Below are positions 36,178 through 48,036 of a stretch of DNA of 64,000 bases, in pieces (the stretch's first letter is position 1; each line of letters starts with the position of its first letter). Both the position numbers and the translations under genes were made by a program. Location: assembly GCA_947179155.2 (NCBI GenBank), contig OX359282.1:31979721-32043720 (forward strand). Direction: 5' to 3'. The notes below the pieces were generated by a model that saw only the letters and a list, made by a program, of their open reading frames with translations, ran no database searches and was not told the origin of the DNA. Source of the DNA: Hedera helix (Eukaryota; Streptophyta; Magnoliopsida; Apiales; Araliaceae).

Positions 36178-36694
36178 AAATGTGATCTCATTGTTATTAC
36201 TAGTAAGGACGTATAATAGTCTAAATCATAATTTTTTATTTAATTCTTTAAATAAGCTTAAACGAAACAATTATAACATAAAATTATTTTAAATTATCTC
36301 ACAAATAATTCTATTCTAATCCTAGCTAGGATTAACCCTATCTAGCTAGTTTATGACTAAAACGATTTAATCTTAAGATTAATTGTCTTATAATTATAAT
36401 CTATTATAATTCCGAGATTGTAAGAGTTTCAAATTTTTTATATTAAATTTTTCTCAAATATTTATGTTATCATTAAATCATATTAATTGTTCAACATCTT
36501 AGCACTTAAGCAATAAAAACCTACTAATTTAATAATAACAAAAATGTTTATTCTATTATTTGTTTGAGCAGAATAAAAAAAATATGTTAAATATTAGAAG
36601 GAGGTGAAATAAAACCCAAATTTCCCAACACATCCATTGCACAAGTTTCTTGACCAATGGTAAATATAGCTTCCCACAACAATATTGTAGCAAT
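36178..36694. other. AT-rich DNA between solo LTR and hAT-like element
   Basis: Nothing recognisable is present in these 517 bases apart from short palindromic words such as TCCTAGCTAGGATTA near 36317. Confidence 0.5.
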
Positions 36695-37481
36695 TAGACC
36701 TGCCAAACATGTCGGGTCAAAACGACTCAGATTTTTTTGGGCTAGAAAGAGGTAGGCCGTAGGCCGGATGGCTCGGGCTAACTCGCGGGCCATTTGATTA
36801 TTATTATTATTATTATTATTATTATTTATAATTATGATACATAACATGATATTTTGATCTTGAGCTATTGAGGGTAACATGCAATTTGTTTTATTCAATA
36901 AAAATATATTTATTAACAAAAAAATATTAAAAAACTTATGTTCAATTAAGAAATAATTTTAACTTTATAAAATATTGTGAACATTATTTATTTGATTAAA
37001 CATGTGAAACTAATAATTGTAATTAAATACTAAGGACTAATTTTTAAAAAATGTTAGAATCATACCACAAACACATTACACATGTATGCATTTATATTAT
37101 GATAATTATTTGATTGTACATGTAACGTATTCTGTTATTTGTAAATATATAAAAATATAATTAATTAATTATTATTCTTTATTAACATTTGATAATCAAT
37201 AATATTTCAAATTTTATTTTATGTAAGTTCTTTCATATCTAATAGTTATAGATTTAAAAACAAATAGTATTATAAATAAATGAAGATAAGTTTTATTCTA
37301 TAAATTAATCAAAACAATTATTAAATTAAATTATTTTTAATATTTTTTATATATTTATTTTTTTTATAAATAAAAAATTTGAGCCCACTTTTTTTTAAAC
37401 CGAAAAACGTAAATCCGTAAGCGACTTTTATCCGAACAGATAGAGCCGATCCGTGAATTTGTGTCATTTTTTGCAGGCCTA
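36695..37481. mobile_element. non-autonomous hAT-like element
   Basis: The left end is TAGACCTGCCAAACATGTCGG and the right end, reverse-complemented, is TAGGCCTGCAAAAAATG. These are short imperfect inverted repeats of hAT type. The flanks are GTAGCAAT (36687-36694) and GTAGCAGC (37482-37489), six of eight matching, consistent with an old 8-bp duplication. Subterminal sequence is rich in GGGC/GGCC words (CGGGCTAACTCGCGGGCC). It contains a (TTA)n tract (about 36796-36826). There is no transposase. It is 787 bp long. Confidence 0.55.
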
Positions 37482-38260
37482 GTAGCAGCCTATGTATAAC
37501 CCTATTTTTGGCACATGAAATTAATTTTTGGAGCATCTCAAAATTAAGGCAGATGACTATACTTTCATTGACTGACATTAAATATTGCCATTGAGGGCCC
37601 ATGTGCCGATATTTTATTAGGCATGGAGAATTAAATTACTCATCCTATTCCCAGGGAATCCAATGACGTCCGTGCAATTGATGCGGATAGGTAACTCATT
37701 TGCCATACCCTTATTATGGATGCGAAAACAAAATACACTCGTCAGTATTATGTACCTTGGATCCAACACATACTTGACCGTAAGATAATATTGTCAAAAT
37801 TAACTAATTCGACTATGTCATCATACAATTGGCAACATGAAAAAACAATGCAATAAGAAGATTGTGACATACATATATTTATAAGTATTTTTCTCTATTT
37901 TAAAATTATAAATATATTTTATTAGTGTTATTTAAAATTAAAAATATATTTTTTGTTTTAATCGATCTATAGAGTGATATAATAAATTTTAAATGTCATT
38001 AATTATATTTTAAGTACGTAAATGAACTACAGAACTACCATGCATTATGTCAGTACTACTACAACAAGCTAAACTAATGTCAGAGAAAAATAAAACTTTC
38101 CATAAAATTCAATTTCTTCTCTTAATTTGTGTAAAATCATAGAAAATAACTATGTATCTTTGTGGTGACGGAAGCTGCGTGTAAATCATTACAAACAAGG
38201 ACATGTGGAATTGCGGAATTGGAGTCTCTGTACTCTATTTCTCTACAATTTTCATCACAC

Positions 38261-38262
<2 letters not shown>

Positions 38263-38331
<69 letters not shown>

Positions 38332-38332
38332 G
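38263..38332. repeat. (TA)n(CA)n microsatellite
   Basis: About 23 TA units pass directly into about 12 CA units. A second (TA)n tract occurs at about 38801-38835. These are simple repeats; no coding frame across them is real. Confidence 0.97.
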
Positions 38333-38488
38333 TTATGTAGTATATAGTTGGTTGAACCGGTCGCCATAGTTCAAAAAAACTGTCGTCATAGCCGATTATG
38401 TATATATATTTTTCCCTGTATAAATATATTAGTAATTGTCCGTACTTGAAAGCACGGCATAACGAAAATTTAAATTTAAATTCAAAAA

Positions 38489-38500
38489 ATAAAAATATTA

Positions 38501-38538
<38 letters not shown>

Positions 38539-38680
38539 GTTGTTGTTATTATTATTATTATTGCTATTATTACTATTATTGTTATTACTATTACTATTAT
38601 TATTATTACTATTACTATTACTATTATTATTATTAGTATTAGTATTGTTGTTGTAATTATTATTATTATTATTATTATAG
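38489..38680. repeat. long (TTA/ATT)n trinucleotide tract
   Basis: Nearly 190 bases of ATT units with scattered GTT, ACT and GCT variants. The interruptions show it is an ageing microsatellite. Both strands give long Ile/Val-rich open frames, which are artefacts of the repeat. Confidence 0.97.
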
Positions 38681-38800
38681 TGTAGGAGTGAATTTGATTT
38701 GAGTTTTTTATTTTTTTGTGAGATGAAATGTGAGTCATTAGATTAAGTTAGAAGAATCTGAACCGTCTTTGTACTTTTAGATTCAAAATGAGTTATGTTT

Positions 38801-38837
<37 letters not shown>

Positions 38838-41065
38838 AGGCGATCCATAGCAAATAGATGTTATGAAAAAAAATTGGGCAAATAACATCAATTCCACACA
38901 TTTTAGGCAGTAACGGTGGAGATTTAAAATAGCAAATATACCGTCCGCTAGTTGAACTGGCGGACTGTTTAATCATATTTTCTGGACACTCTTTGCCCTC
39001 ATTCCATGAACGATGTCGCATTACGTGAAGGAAACGACGAGAAATTTATTCACCATCCGCCAATTGAACTAACGGACGACTGAATAGTTAACTGGATCCA
39101 CATACGATGTCGTTGCTGCCTCGATTTTCACTGCCATGTTATACATACGACGTCGTTGCTGCATCGATTTTCACTGCCATGTTAAAAGATTTTGGGATAA
39201 ATTTCTATTACCCTAATTTACAGCAAGGCTCCGGCGAATTCAGCGAATGCGACGAGCGACCCATCAATCTTCCCATCGACCGCAACAAGACAATTACTTG
39301 GCAGAAAATCGTGGAAGATTTGTGATACAAATCAAGTTTCTTAATATTTAATTGGTAAGTTATTTGAAGAAATTTGCAAAATAATTCTGCATTCTACCTC
39401 TTTTCTTGAGCATTCTTTTTTCAAGTTATGGTCTTCTTTAGCACAACATACTAGTTGAGATAAGTAGTAACTGATTATTCTTGCACTTAGTTGTTTATCC
39501 TTACTTTCAGTTGAATAGGACTTTTTGTAGAATTTCTTGGAAGGGTTTGGGATTGCAACTTCTAGTTTCGAGGTTCATAGCAAATAATTTTACCTTTCCT
39601 GTTCAGTTTCATTTTACATCCAAGCTTAAGTTAGCTCCCTTACCTGGTTGATTTTTTGGTAATTAAGAGTTTTCCATGAACAAACTTCAATCCATGCCCC
39701 TCATTTATGCAGTGTGTTGAGTTGCTTTTAGTTGATTAAATTACGGTGTTAGTTGAATAGGACTTTTTGTGGAATTTTTTTGTTGGATTTGGGACTACAA
39801 CTTCTAGTTTGAAGGCTCAGAGTATATAATTTTACCTTTCCTGTTCAATTTCATTTTACATCCAAGCACCAATGATTGTCTAAAAGCACCAATTTCAATT
39901 TCATTTTCTCGGTTGGGTTTGGGAATGCAGCTTCTAGTTTGAATGATTGTCTAAAAGCATTACGCGTAATTAGTGTGGGATAAAATATAAATTTTACCTA
40001 GTTAAGGATAAAATGAGAAAATAAGAATAAATTATCCGTAGATAAAATAATATATTTTTCTTTTAACTTGGAATGGCAAGAGAGAAATAAAATTTATGAT
40101 GTATTTTAGTTTAGTTTTGTGATAAGTTTTACTTTAATAGTAGTGCAATAATACAAATTTTAGAATATTGAGTAATTTTATATTATCATTAAAAAAAACT
40201 AAGATGGTTTTCATGGAACGAAAAATGACTCTTAGATTTTTTTAAAAAAAAAAAGAATAGAGGGAGTAAATATTTAATAAAAAACATATCTAAACAAGGT
40301 GTGTTTGGGGAAGAGAAGATGTGAGGGTTGAATGACGACATTCAGATCTCACTTGTTTTTTTGTTTTTTGTGTAGAAAAAGAATAAAATGATTATATGTA
40401 TTTTTAAATTTAGAAATTCTATCATTTCTCATTTGAAATTTGTGTTAAAAAGAAAATAATAATCCACACAGTACTAGTTGTGGAAGCATGAGAGCCTGAC
40501 AGATTGAATTAACTCCTGTCACGAGTTTTACTATTAATTGTTACATAATCTACATACCTAACACTTACTTTGTAAGAAAAATTAATCCCCCCTTCACCCC
40601 AAATTAAATATTTAATTTTGATTTTTTAATCAAATTAATTAAAATTTAAAATTAATAATTCTGCGTATATAAATATAGTTTTAAAATTATAATAATGAAT
40701 GACCTGTAAAACAATTAAGCTAAAAACATACTAAAATCGATAGAGATAGAAACATCACACACACATATATATATATCATACACAAGTTAATCGATACTTC
40801 TCTTCATCTGTAAATTATCAGAGGTTGCTAAATTACAAAACACCAACTAAAACTTAGACCACAGATCATCATGGGGAGATTTTTTGTAAAAACATGACCT
40901 TAGAATTATTTATCTTATTTCTTACCAATATTAAGTACTAAGAACACTTAATTGGAGATTTATATTTATGTTTATTATATTTGTCATTTTGCTCATATCC
41001 AACATTAGTCGGAATTGTTTTATATTGTTTAATAGTTGACATTACGATGAATGTTTAGGTAATCC

Positions 41066-42412
41066 ATGGATATTAATCCCGGACCTTATAATCCTATTGT
41101 TTTATAGGATCAAGAAAATCATGTTTCATCAGATTTATGGTGAAATATTGTAAGTTTATTATTGTATACATAATTTCACTTTCTTAAACGTTTGTTAGAA
41201 ACATTCATGTTGTTACAATTTCTGTTTTTATGTTGTTGGGCTTGTAGGATAGGGGGGTCTTAGACATATGTCAAATGTCTGCAAAATTACATGAATGAAA
41301 TTTGACTGCACAACAAGAATTTCTTCTGAAAAAATTAGGATTTGGTATATTTTGCACCAAGCTGTAGTCGCAAAGCACGATGCATCTCTTTTATCTACTT
41401 TAGTTGAGCGTTGGAGAAGTGAAACAAATTCATTTCACTTAAATTATGGAGAGATTAGCATTACATTAGAGGATGTGAGATTTTTATTCGGGCTGTCCAT
41501 ATTAGGAAAACCTCTAACTTCTGGAGAACTTGAGTATCCTAAAAAATATTTTGTAAGGGTTTTTGGGCAACAAGCTGCTGTAAATGATTGGGAACAATGC
41601 TATAAAAGGGGTGGCAAAAGTTTGACTTGGTTAAGACATAGATATGGACAGTTACCTGAGGATGCTACTCCAAATGATGTGGTGAAACACACTAAGGCAT
41701 ATTTGTTGTACTTATGTGGTGCTATTTTGTTTTCAACCAAAAGTAAAAATATTGTGCATCCTAGATATTTATTGTTATTGGAAAGATTAGATGAGATAGT
41801 TACATATACTTGGGGGTAGTAGTTTTAGGGCATTTGTATAGGGGGTTGCATGAAGCTACTCGTAAAACAGCCACAAAATTCGCAGAATGTGCAACCCTTC
41901 TTCTGATGTGGGCACATGAAATGTTCAACATTGGTCGTCCTACCCCTAGGCCTAAGTTGCAGAAGTTGATACCTAGGGCATTATCTTGGGCATACTATTA
42001 TCTTGATACTAATTCAAAAAATTATCAGCGTCTAAAAAATCCGCATCACCATCTTTTGTTTTACCAAGGAGAGTTTGATAATATGTTGGAAACAGATGGT
42101 GTGTGGCGTCCATATCAGTCATTCGATAGACGCTTAGGTTAGGACTTTTTTGAAGCAAAGTTAGGTGGCATTGCACATATACCTTTAATACACTATGATA
42201 CTGTCGAGTTCCAAATGCCTGATAGATTCATGAGACAATTTGGATATTTGCACTCTTATCCATCTAATGCTGAAAACATGATGGAATTAAGGAAGGAAAA
42301 TAAATTGTTTGAGAAAATAAATTATAAAACTCATAGAGCCAATTACATTCAAATATGGGAGGCGTACATGGAGACTTTAGAAGGGCAAGTGTTGGAAGCT
42401 TTGCAATATATA
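41066..42412 (+). pseudogene. PMD (plant mobile domain) protein, 5' part, broken and split by element A
   Basis: This frame resembles plant mobile domain proteins (the MAIN/MAIL1 family and its transposon relatives). A start-like MDINPGPYNP (41066 on) is followed by an in-frame TAG and a possible intron (GT near 41150, AG near 41248). The best block is 41295-41819, with STLVERWRSETNSFHLNYGE, ISITLEDVRFLFGL, SLTWLRHRYGQLPED and AYLLYLCGAILF. A one-base shift at about 41810 moves the frame to 41810-42142, with LYRGLHEATRK and RPYQSFDRRLG. A TAG at 42140-42142 interrupts it before it runs on to 42412 (FMRQFGYLHSYPSN, IWEAYMETLEG). Element A is inserted here and the gene resumes at 52863. In plants PMD occurs in host nuclear proteins and in transposons. 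The Ulp1 neighbour favours a transposon origin. Confidence 0.8.
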
Positions 42413-45400
42413 TGTGACGCCCCCAACTCTGAGTCCACACAGCCCAAACTTGAGTCGTCAAAAGACTACAACAAAATTATTACAACAAAGCACAACGTAC
42501 AACAATACAGTGTATAATAATACACAACTAAGTCTTCACTATTATTGCCACACTATTTTACAACATGTGAAGACTACGACAGCTATTCCTCAGACTCTCA
42601 CTCCATTCCCCGGCTAGACCCTGTTACGTTTTCATCTCCTGTAATGGAACAAAAGAAAGGGTGAGCTCAAATAGCCCAATAAGAAATATCATGACTAAGA
42701 TAATGACGAATAAATTATCATTAGCCTTCAACAGTTGAGTTCTTGATAGAATACAATAGACTACAAGGTTTATATCAAAAACTGTAGTTAAATTCTTAAA
42801 CAACGTTCAGATCAATAATAGCAGCGGAATGAGCAATCTATTAGAAGAATAATGCAGACTATAATGTCCACTCGCTTCTCTTTTTTGTAAAAATATCATC
42901 AACTTTTATCATCTGAAATACCATTGGTCATGATAATAAAAATTCACAGTTCCTGATCATAATCATGCAGATCAACAGTTCATATTTGCACTACGGGCCA
43001 AAAACATTTAATATAACACCAACGGTCATGATTATACCAGATTCAGCCTTTGGTCATAATCATACCAATCAACAGTTCATCTTTGCACTACGGGCCAAAG
43101 ACATTCAATATAACACCAACGGTCATGATTATACCAGATTCAGCCTTTGGTCATAATCATACCAATCAACAGTTCATCTTTGCACTACGGGCCAAAGAGA
43201 ACATTCACCACGTGCCATAAAAGACACCGAACAGACGTATCGTCTTTAACCTAGTATATCGCCTTTAACCTATCATCTGTTCAACAATTATATCACATCT
43301 GTGCCCCCGGCCACAGATATTCACAACAGCTTGATTCTTGATGATTAATACAAATAACAGTGATACAAATGATGAACAGAAGAACAGGATAAACAATAAG
43401 TATCAGAAGTTTACTTTGTGCAGATTCAAATAATGTCCAAATTGCCAACATGATGTGGAGTGAAATTTAAAAATGATATTCAAGATCCACAGTTCAGAAT
43501 AACGGTTATAGTTCAATAGAAAGGTTCACGTAAATAGGAAGGTTCAGTTGAAATAATGAAGTTCAACTATTATGGAACATATAATATTTTCAGGAATTAT
43601 AGAAGCAATAGTTCCATAATAAGTTTCGATTTAGGAGTATGAAAGAAAATAATATCCCTTACCGTAGCAGGTTTGATTAACAAAAGGTGAAGGAAATTAA
43701 TATCCCTTACCATAGTAAGTTTGAATAATGGAAGATGAAAAAGATGGTATCCCTTATGAGTATAAAGGAAAATGATATCGCTTACGAATATGGAATAAAA
43801 GTGTCATGTGATAATTCGTGTAGACAAATTATTTCCACACGAGACAAATAAAAAGGGTTATTCACCAACAGGCGATAATCCGCACCGTAAGGTTATTCCC
43901 ATCAATTTGAATACGAATAGTTATTCACCAAACAGGCGATAATCCGCGCCTTAAGGTTATTCCCATCAATTTGAATACGAAGAGTTATTCACCAAACAGG
44001 CGATAATCCGCACCGTAAGGTTATTCTCAAAGATTAATAAGGAATGAATACAAAAGGTTATTCACCAACAGGCGGTAAACCGCGCCGTAAGGTTATTCCC
44101 ACAATTTAATACATGGAAACAAATGGCACAAGAAAGAAACGATATTATTTTCGAGAATCAAAGAATGATAATCCCTTCAAGTAAGAAAGAAAATAATATC
44201 CATTTATGATGATGAAAAGAGTGATACCCCTTACCGTAGTAAGTTAGAATATGAAAGAAGATGATATTCCTTACCACAGTAAATTTAAGAGTGTGAAAAG
44301 AATAATATTCCTTACCATAGTAAGTTAGAATATGAAAGAAGATAATATTCCTTACCACAGTAAATTTAAGAGTGTGAAAAGAATAATATTCCTTACCATA
44401 GTAAGTTAGAATATGAAATAAGATAATATTCCTTACCACAGTAAATTTAAGAGTGTGAAAATAATGATAATCCTTACCTTAACACGTGACTGGATATTGA
44501 TTTAAATGAGGTTGATCAACCTATATTTTTATAATAAAATTAGTAATTACCACATATAAATTTCAAAGTGTATGATAACTCGTATAATATGAATTATCAA
44601 AATTATATATATTTAACATAATTTTTGTAGTATAATATAACTACTTTTAAATAGTTTTAAAAATAATATTCCAAAATAAATCTTCCAAAGAAAACTTTTA
44701 AAAATGAATCTTCTTAAAGAAGAGTCTTCTAAAGGAAGATTTGTGAATACCGTGAAAAATAGGAATTTATGAAATTACTACTCTTTAATAAAACACTTAC
44801 TTGAAAATTTTCTACACTCCTTTTGGCTTTCAAACTCTCAAAATAGCCTTACTATTCTTAGAGAAAACTCATAAAATTCTTATAGAAAAATTTTATGTTT
44901 TAGGTGTGATTTTTCTATTCAGCTGAGCAAGCTATTTATAGGAGAAAAGAAGTTACTATGCGTGTGGTAGGTGAACTGGCGTGATACACGCCAGCTGAGG
45001 AATCAACAAAGGCTGCAGCAGCCTCTGCGCAACAATTTAGCAATTCCTGCACATTTTTGTGCAAAATTTTTTTTAGGTGGGTCCTACAGGGGCCCACATG
45101 TTACTATTCACGTTACTATTTCAAATAGTAAAATTAATTTATTTATTTTTATTTATTTATTCTTCATGTGGGTCCAACATATAAAATAAAATAATGCTAC
45201 AACAATAATTCAACAATAATGTAATAAACACGTTACAGATTATTATTAATTTAATAATATAAATTACAGTATATTTGCTACTGTGACAATTATTAGGTTC
45301 AATAATTTTAAAAATAGTGCAGCAACAATTATTGACTCAATGATATAAAATACAGTGTAATGATAATTATTGAATCAATAATGCAAAATACTGTGTAACA

Positions 45401-45858
45401 ACAATTATTAAATTGATAATATAAAATATTATGCAGTGACAATTATTGATGAAATGATGCGTAACAGTTACGGTGTCAATAATATGAGACACTGTGCAAT
45501 ACCGTGTGCTACAGAAAATACCATAATTTACCGTATGCTACTATTCTTTTATCACCGGTATTTTAATAGTTCCGTTGACTATTTTTATTTAAAAAGGTTA
45601 TTTCTGTCGTTTTCTATATCCGACAAATATTCCGTTGTGGGGTCCACCAATAATTTGTTATTTCGGCACCGTCGTACGGCACGAATATTCCCCGACCAAA
45701 CGAATATTCCCCGACAAAGCGAATATTGTCCGACAAAATAAAATTTGCACATAACATCTTTAACTTTCAATTTTGTTAATTTAACCACTTACTGTTTCAG
45801 GAAAAATATATACGAAGAAAAATTAAATTTTATATTTCATAAAATCCGGGGTCTTACA
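42413..45858 (-). repeat. element A 3' LTR
   Basis: 3446 bp, TG...CA ends in element orientation. It carries three tandem arrays: 97-bp units (about 42957-43205) with CTTTGGCCCGTAGTGCAAA, about 65-bp units (about 43854-44098) with CCTTACGGCGCGGATTATCG, and about 40-bp units (about 44226-44470) with TTACTATGGTAAGGAATA. Confidence 0.97.
44931..44940 (-). promoter_or_regulatory. TATA box in element A 3' LTR
   Basis: TATAAATAGC on the minus strand, preceded by CTCC and followed by the conserved AGCTGAATAGAAAAATCACAC block. The 5' LTR holds the same site at 51935-51944, where it would drive element transcription. Confidence 0.6.
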
Positions 45859-45873
45859 ACCTCCCCTCCTTAT
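45859..45873 (-). other. polypurine tract of element A
   Basis: On the minus strand, AAGGAGGGGAGGT directly abuts the 3' LTR start TGTAAGACC. This is the expected site for priming plus-strand DNA synthesis. Confidence 0.75.
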
Positions 45874-45875
45874 GA

Positions 45876-47937
45876 AATTTCGTCTCCGAAATTGACGTAC
45901 CTGGCATTTCGAAGAGGTAAGGATACTTAGATTTCATCTCAGATTCTAGTTCCCAGGTCATTTCCTCAGTATCTTGATTCCTCCATAAAACCTTAACTTG
46001 AGGTATAACCTTTGAGCGTAGAATCTGCTTCTTCTTATCTAGGATCTTAACAGGTACCTCCTCGTACGTTAAATCGTCTGCTATAACGTCCGGTTCTAAT
46101 TCAATGACGTGGTTTGGGTCCTTCACATATTTACGTAACATAGATATGTGAAAAACGTTATGGATGCGAGACATACTTGGTGGTAGGGCTAGTCTGTAGG
46201 CTACGGTTCCTACTCGATCGAGAATTTCAAATGGGCCAATAAATCGAGGGTTGAGCTTTCCTCTCTTTCCGAATCTCGTAATCCCTTTTCATGGAGAAAC
46301 ACGTAAGAATACATGATCTCCGACGTTGAAACTTTCGTCTCTCTGATGAAGATCAGCGTAATTCTTTTGTCGTTCTTGTGCGGTCTGTATTCGTTGTCGG
46401 ATCATTTGGATCTTTTCTGTTGTCAAGCGTACCAACTCAGGTCCCAACAGTTTTGCTTCTCCTACCTCATTCCAACATACTGGAGAGCGACACTTGCGTC
46501 CATATAAAGCCTCGAATGGAGCCATACCTATACTTGCTTGGTAACTGTTGTTGTAGGAAAATTCCACCAATGACAATTACTTATCCCAACTTCCTTTGAA
46601 ATCTAGTACAAGTCTCAAAAGATCTTCGAGGGTCTGGATCGTCTTTTCCGATTGTCCGTCCGTCTGAGGATGGTATGCAGAACTGAATCGTAGCTCAGTG
46701 CTCATAGCTTTTTGTAGACTGATCCAAAATCGTGAAGTGAATCTAGGATCTCGATCAGAAACTATGGAAACTGGCATGCCATGCAATCTCATAATCTCAT
46801 TTATATACATACCGGCAAGACGTTCAAGTGAAAAGTTTTCTCGTATAGGCAAGAAATGAGCGGATTTGGTCAGTATATCTACGATGACCCAAATTGCATC
46901 TAAGCCTTGAGAAACTTTGGGTAGACCGTCACGAAGTCCATATTGATGTGTTCCCACTTCCATTCGGGAACTTCAAGTGGTTGTAATGGACCTTTAGGTA
47001 CTTGATGTTCTGCCTTGACACGTTGACAAGTTAGGCACCTTGAGATAAACTCTGCAATCTCTCTTTTCATATTGTTCCACCAAAATGTATGTCGAAGATC
47101 TCGATACATCTTGGTACCTCCTGGGTGGATTGCAAACGGCGTGTTGTGTGCCTCCATCATGATTTTATGCTTTAATTCAGGATCGTTAGGAACACAGAGT
47201 CGAGAGTTGACTCGAAGTATTCCTTTCTCGTCGATTCTTGCTTCGGGAATGACACCTTCTTGTACTTTCTTCATCATGTTCATCAGTTCCGGATCGGTAG
47301 CTTGCGCAGCTTTAATTCTATCGATTAAAGCCGGTTCTACTCGCACGTGAGCAATCTTCGAGTGGGTCCCTGGTGTCTTTAGCTCTATCTCCATCTTTTG
47401 CAAGTCGTACAAAATATATTTTTGTGTTGTCAGCAGTGCACTTGTACTCGCATAAGATCTTCTGCTCAAAGCGTCAGCTACAACGTTCGCCTTTCCCGGG
47501 TGATACTGGATTGTGTGGTCGTAATCCTTCAACAGCTCAAGCCAACGTCGTTGTCGCATGTTGAGTTCTTTCTGGGTGAAGAAATACTTGAGACTTTTAT
47601 GATCTGTATAGATATCCACTTTCTCTCCGTACAAGTAGTGTCTCCAGATCTTCAACGCGAAAACGACTGCTGCCAACTCTAGATCATGAGTAGGATAATT
47701 TTTCTCATAATCTTTGAGTTGTCGAGAGGCATAGGCTATAACCTTTCCATGTTGCATAAGGACACAGCCTAGACCTTTGCCTGAAGCATCGCTATATATG
47801 ACGAATTCTCCTGATCCTGATGGAATGGTCATAACAGGAGCTAAAACAAGTCTCCTTTTGAGTTCTTGAAAACTCTTCTCGTATTCCTCGCTTGATATAA
47901 GTTTTGTACTAGAACGAATGATACCGATATCTAATAA
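45876..47937 (-). pseudogene. element A pol remainder: RNase H, integrase, chromodomain-like end
   Basis: The minus-strand frame opens after a TAA at 47938-47940. It reads EYEKSFQELKRRL, then an RNase H domain (VIYSDASGKGLGCVLMQ, IYTDHKSLKYFF, ADALSRR). Next come the integrase zinc region (HPGGTKMYRDL, CLTCQRVKAEH) and core (WVIVDILTKSAHFLPI, SDRDPRFTSRFW, YHPQTDGQSEKT). It ends in KILDKKKQILRSK and VKVLWRNQDTEEMTWE, a chromodomain-like end. There is a one-base shift near 46930 in the integrase core, an in-frame stop just before 46576 and a TGA near 46287. The enzymes are probably inactive. The reverse transcriptase that should precede RNase H is absent. In life these domains copy and insert the element in the nucleus. 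Confidence 0.9.
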
Positions 47938-48036
47938 TTAAACTTTCAACTCTTGGTGTTCTATGGGAGCCATTTGGTATGGGACTTTGAAAATGGGCTT
48001 AATGCCGGGTTCAAGATCGATACAGAATTCAATTTC

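Larger units (their letters stand above)
37482..41065. other. intergenic DNA with direct repeats
   Basis: I see no convincing gene. A 41-base word containing GTCGTTGCTGC and GATTTTCACTGCCATG occurs twice in tandem (about 39101-39141 and 39144-39184). A longer imperfect repeat of about 115 bp occurs at 39509-39626 and 39751-39868, starting AGTTGAATAGGAC and ending TTTTACATCCAAGC, with a third fragment near 39908-39960. The short frame 39107-39325 (72 codons) has no family I know. Microsatellites are listed separately. Confidence 0.45.

Noticed and set aside
38235..38738. 167-codon minus-strand open frame, Ile/Val-rich
   Set aside because: It is the translation of the TTA and CA microsatellites and has no real domain.
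39107..39325. 72-codon frame with a GTAAGT downstream
   Set aside because: It starts in a tandem repeat and I recognise no homology; kept only as a weak finding.
40241..40270. possible Stowaway end (AATAGAGGGAGTAA)
   Set aside because: Only the last ten bases fit and no partner end is visible.
42965..43156. 63-codon frame repeated in every LTR
   Set aside because: It comes from the 97-bp tandem units and is non-coding repeat sequence.
44158..44439. 93-codon minus-strand frame with repeated YYGKEYYSFHTLKF
   Set aside because: It is the translation of the short tandem units of the LTR (repeated at 51162-51443), not a gene.
46313..47682. several plus-strand frames of 60-95 codons
   Set aside because: They are antisense shadows of the element A integrase and RNase H.
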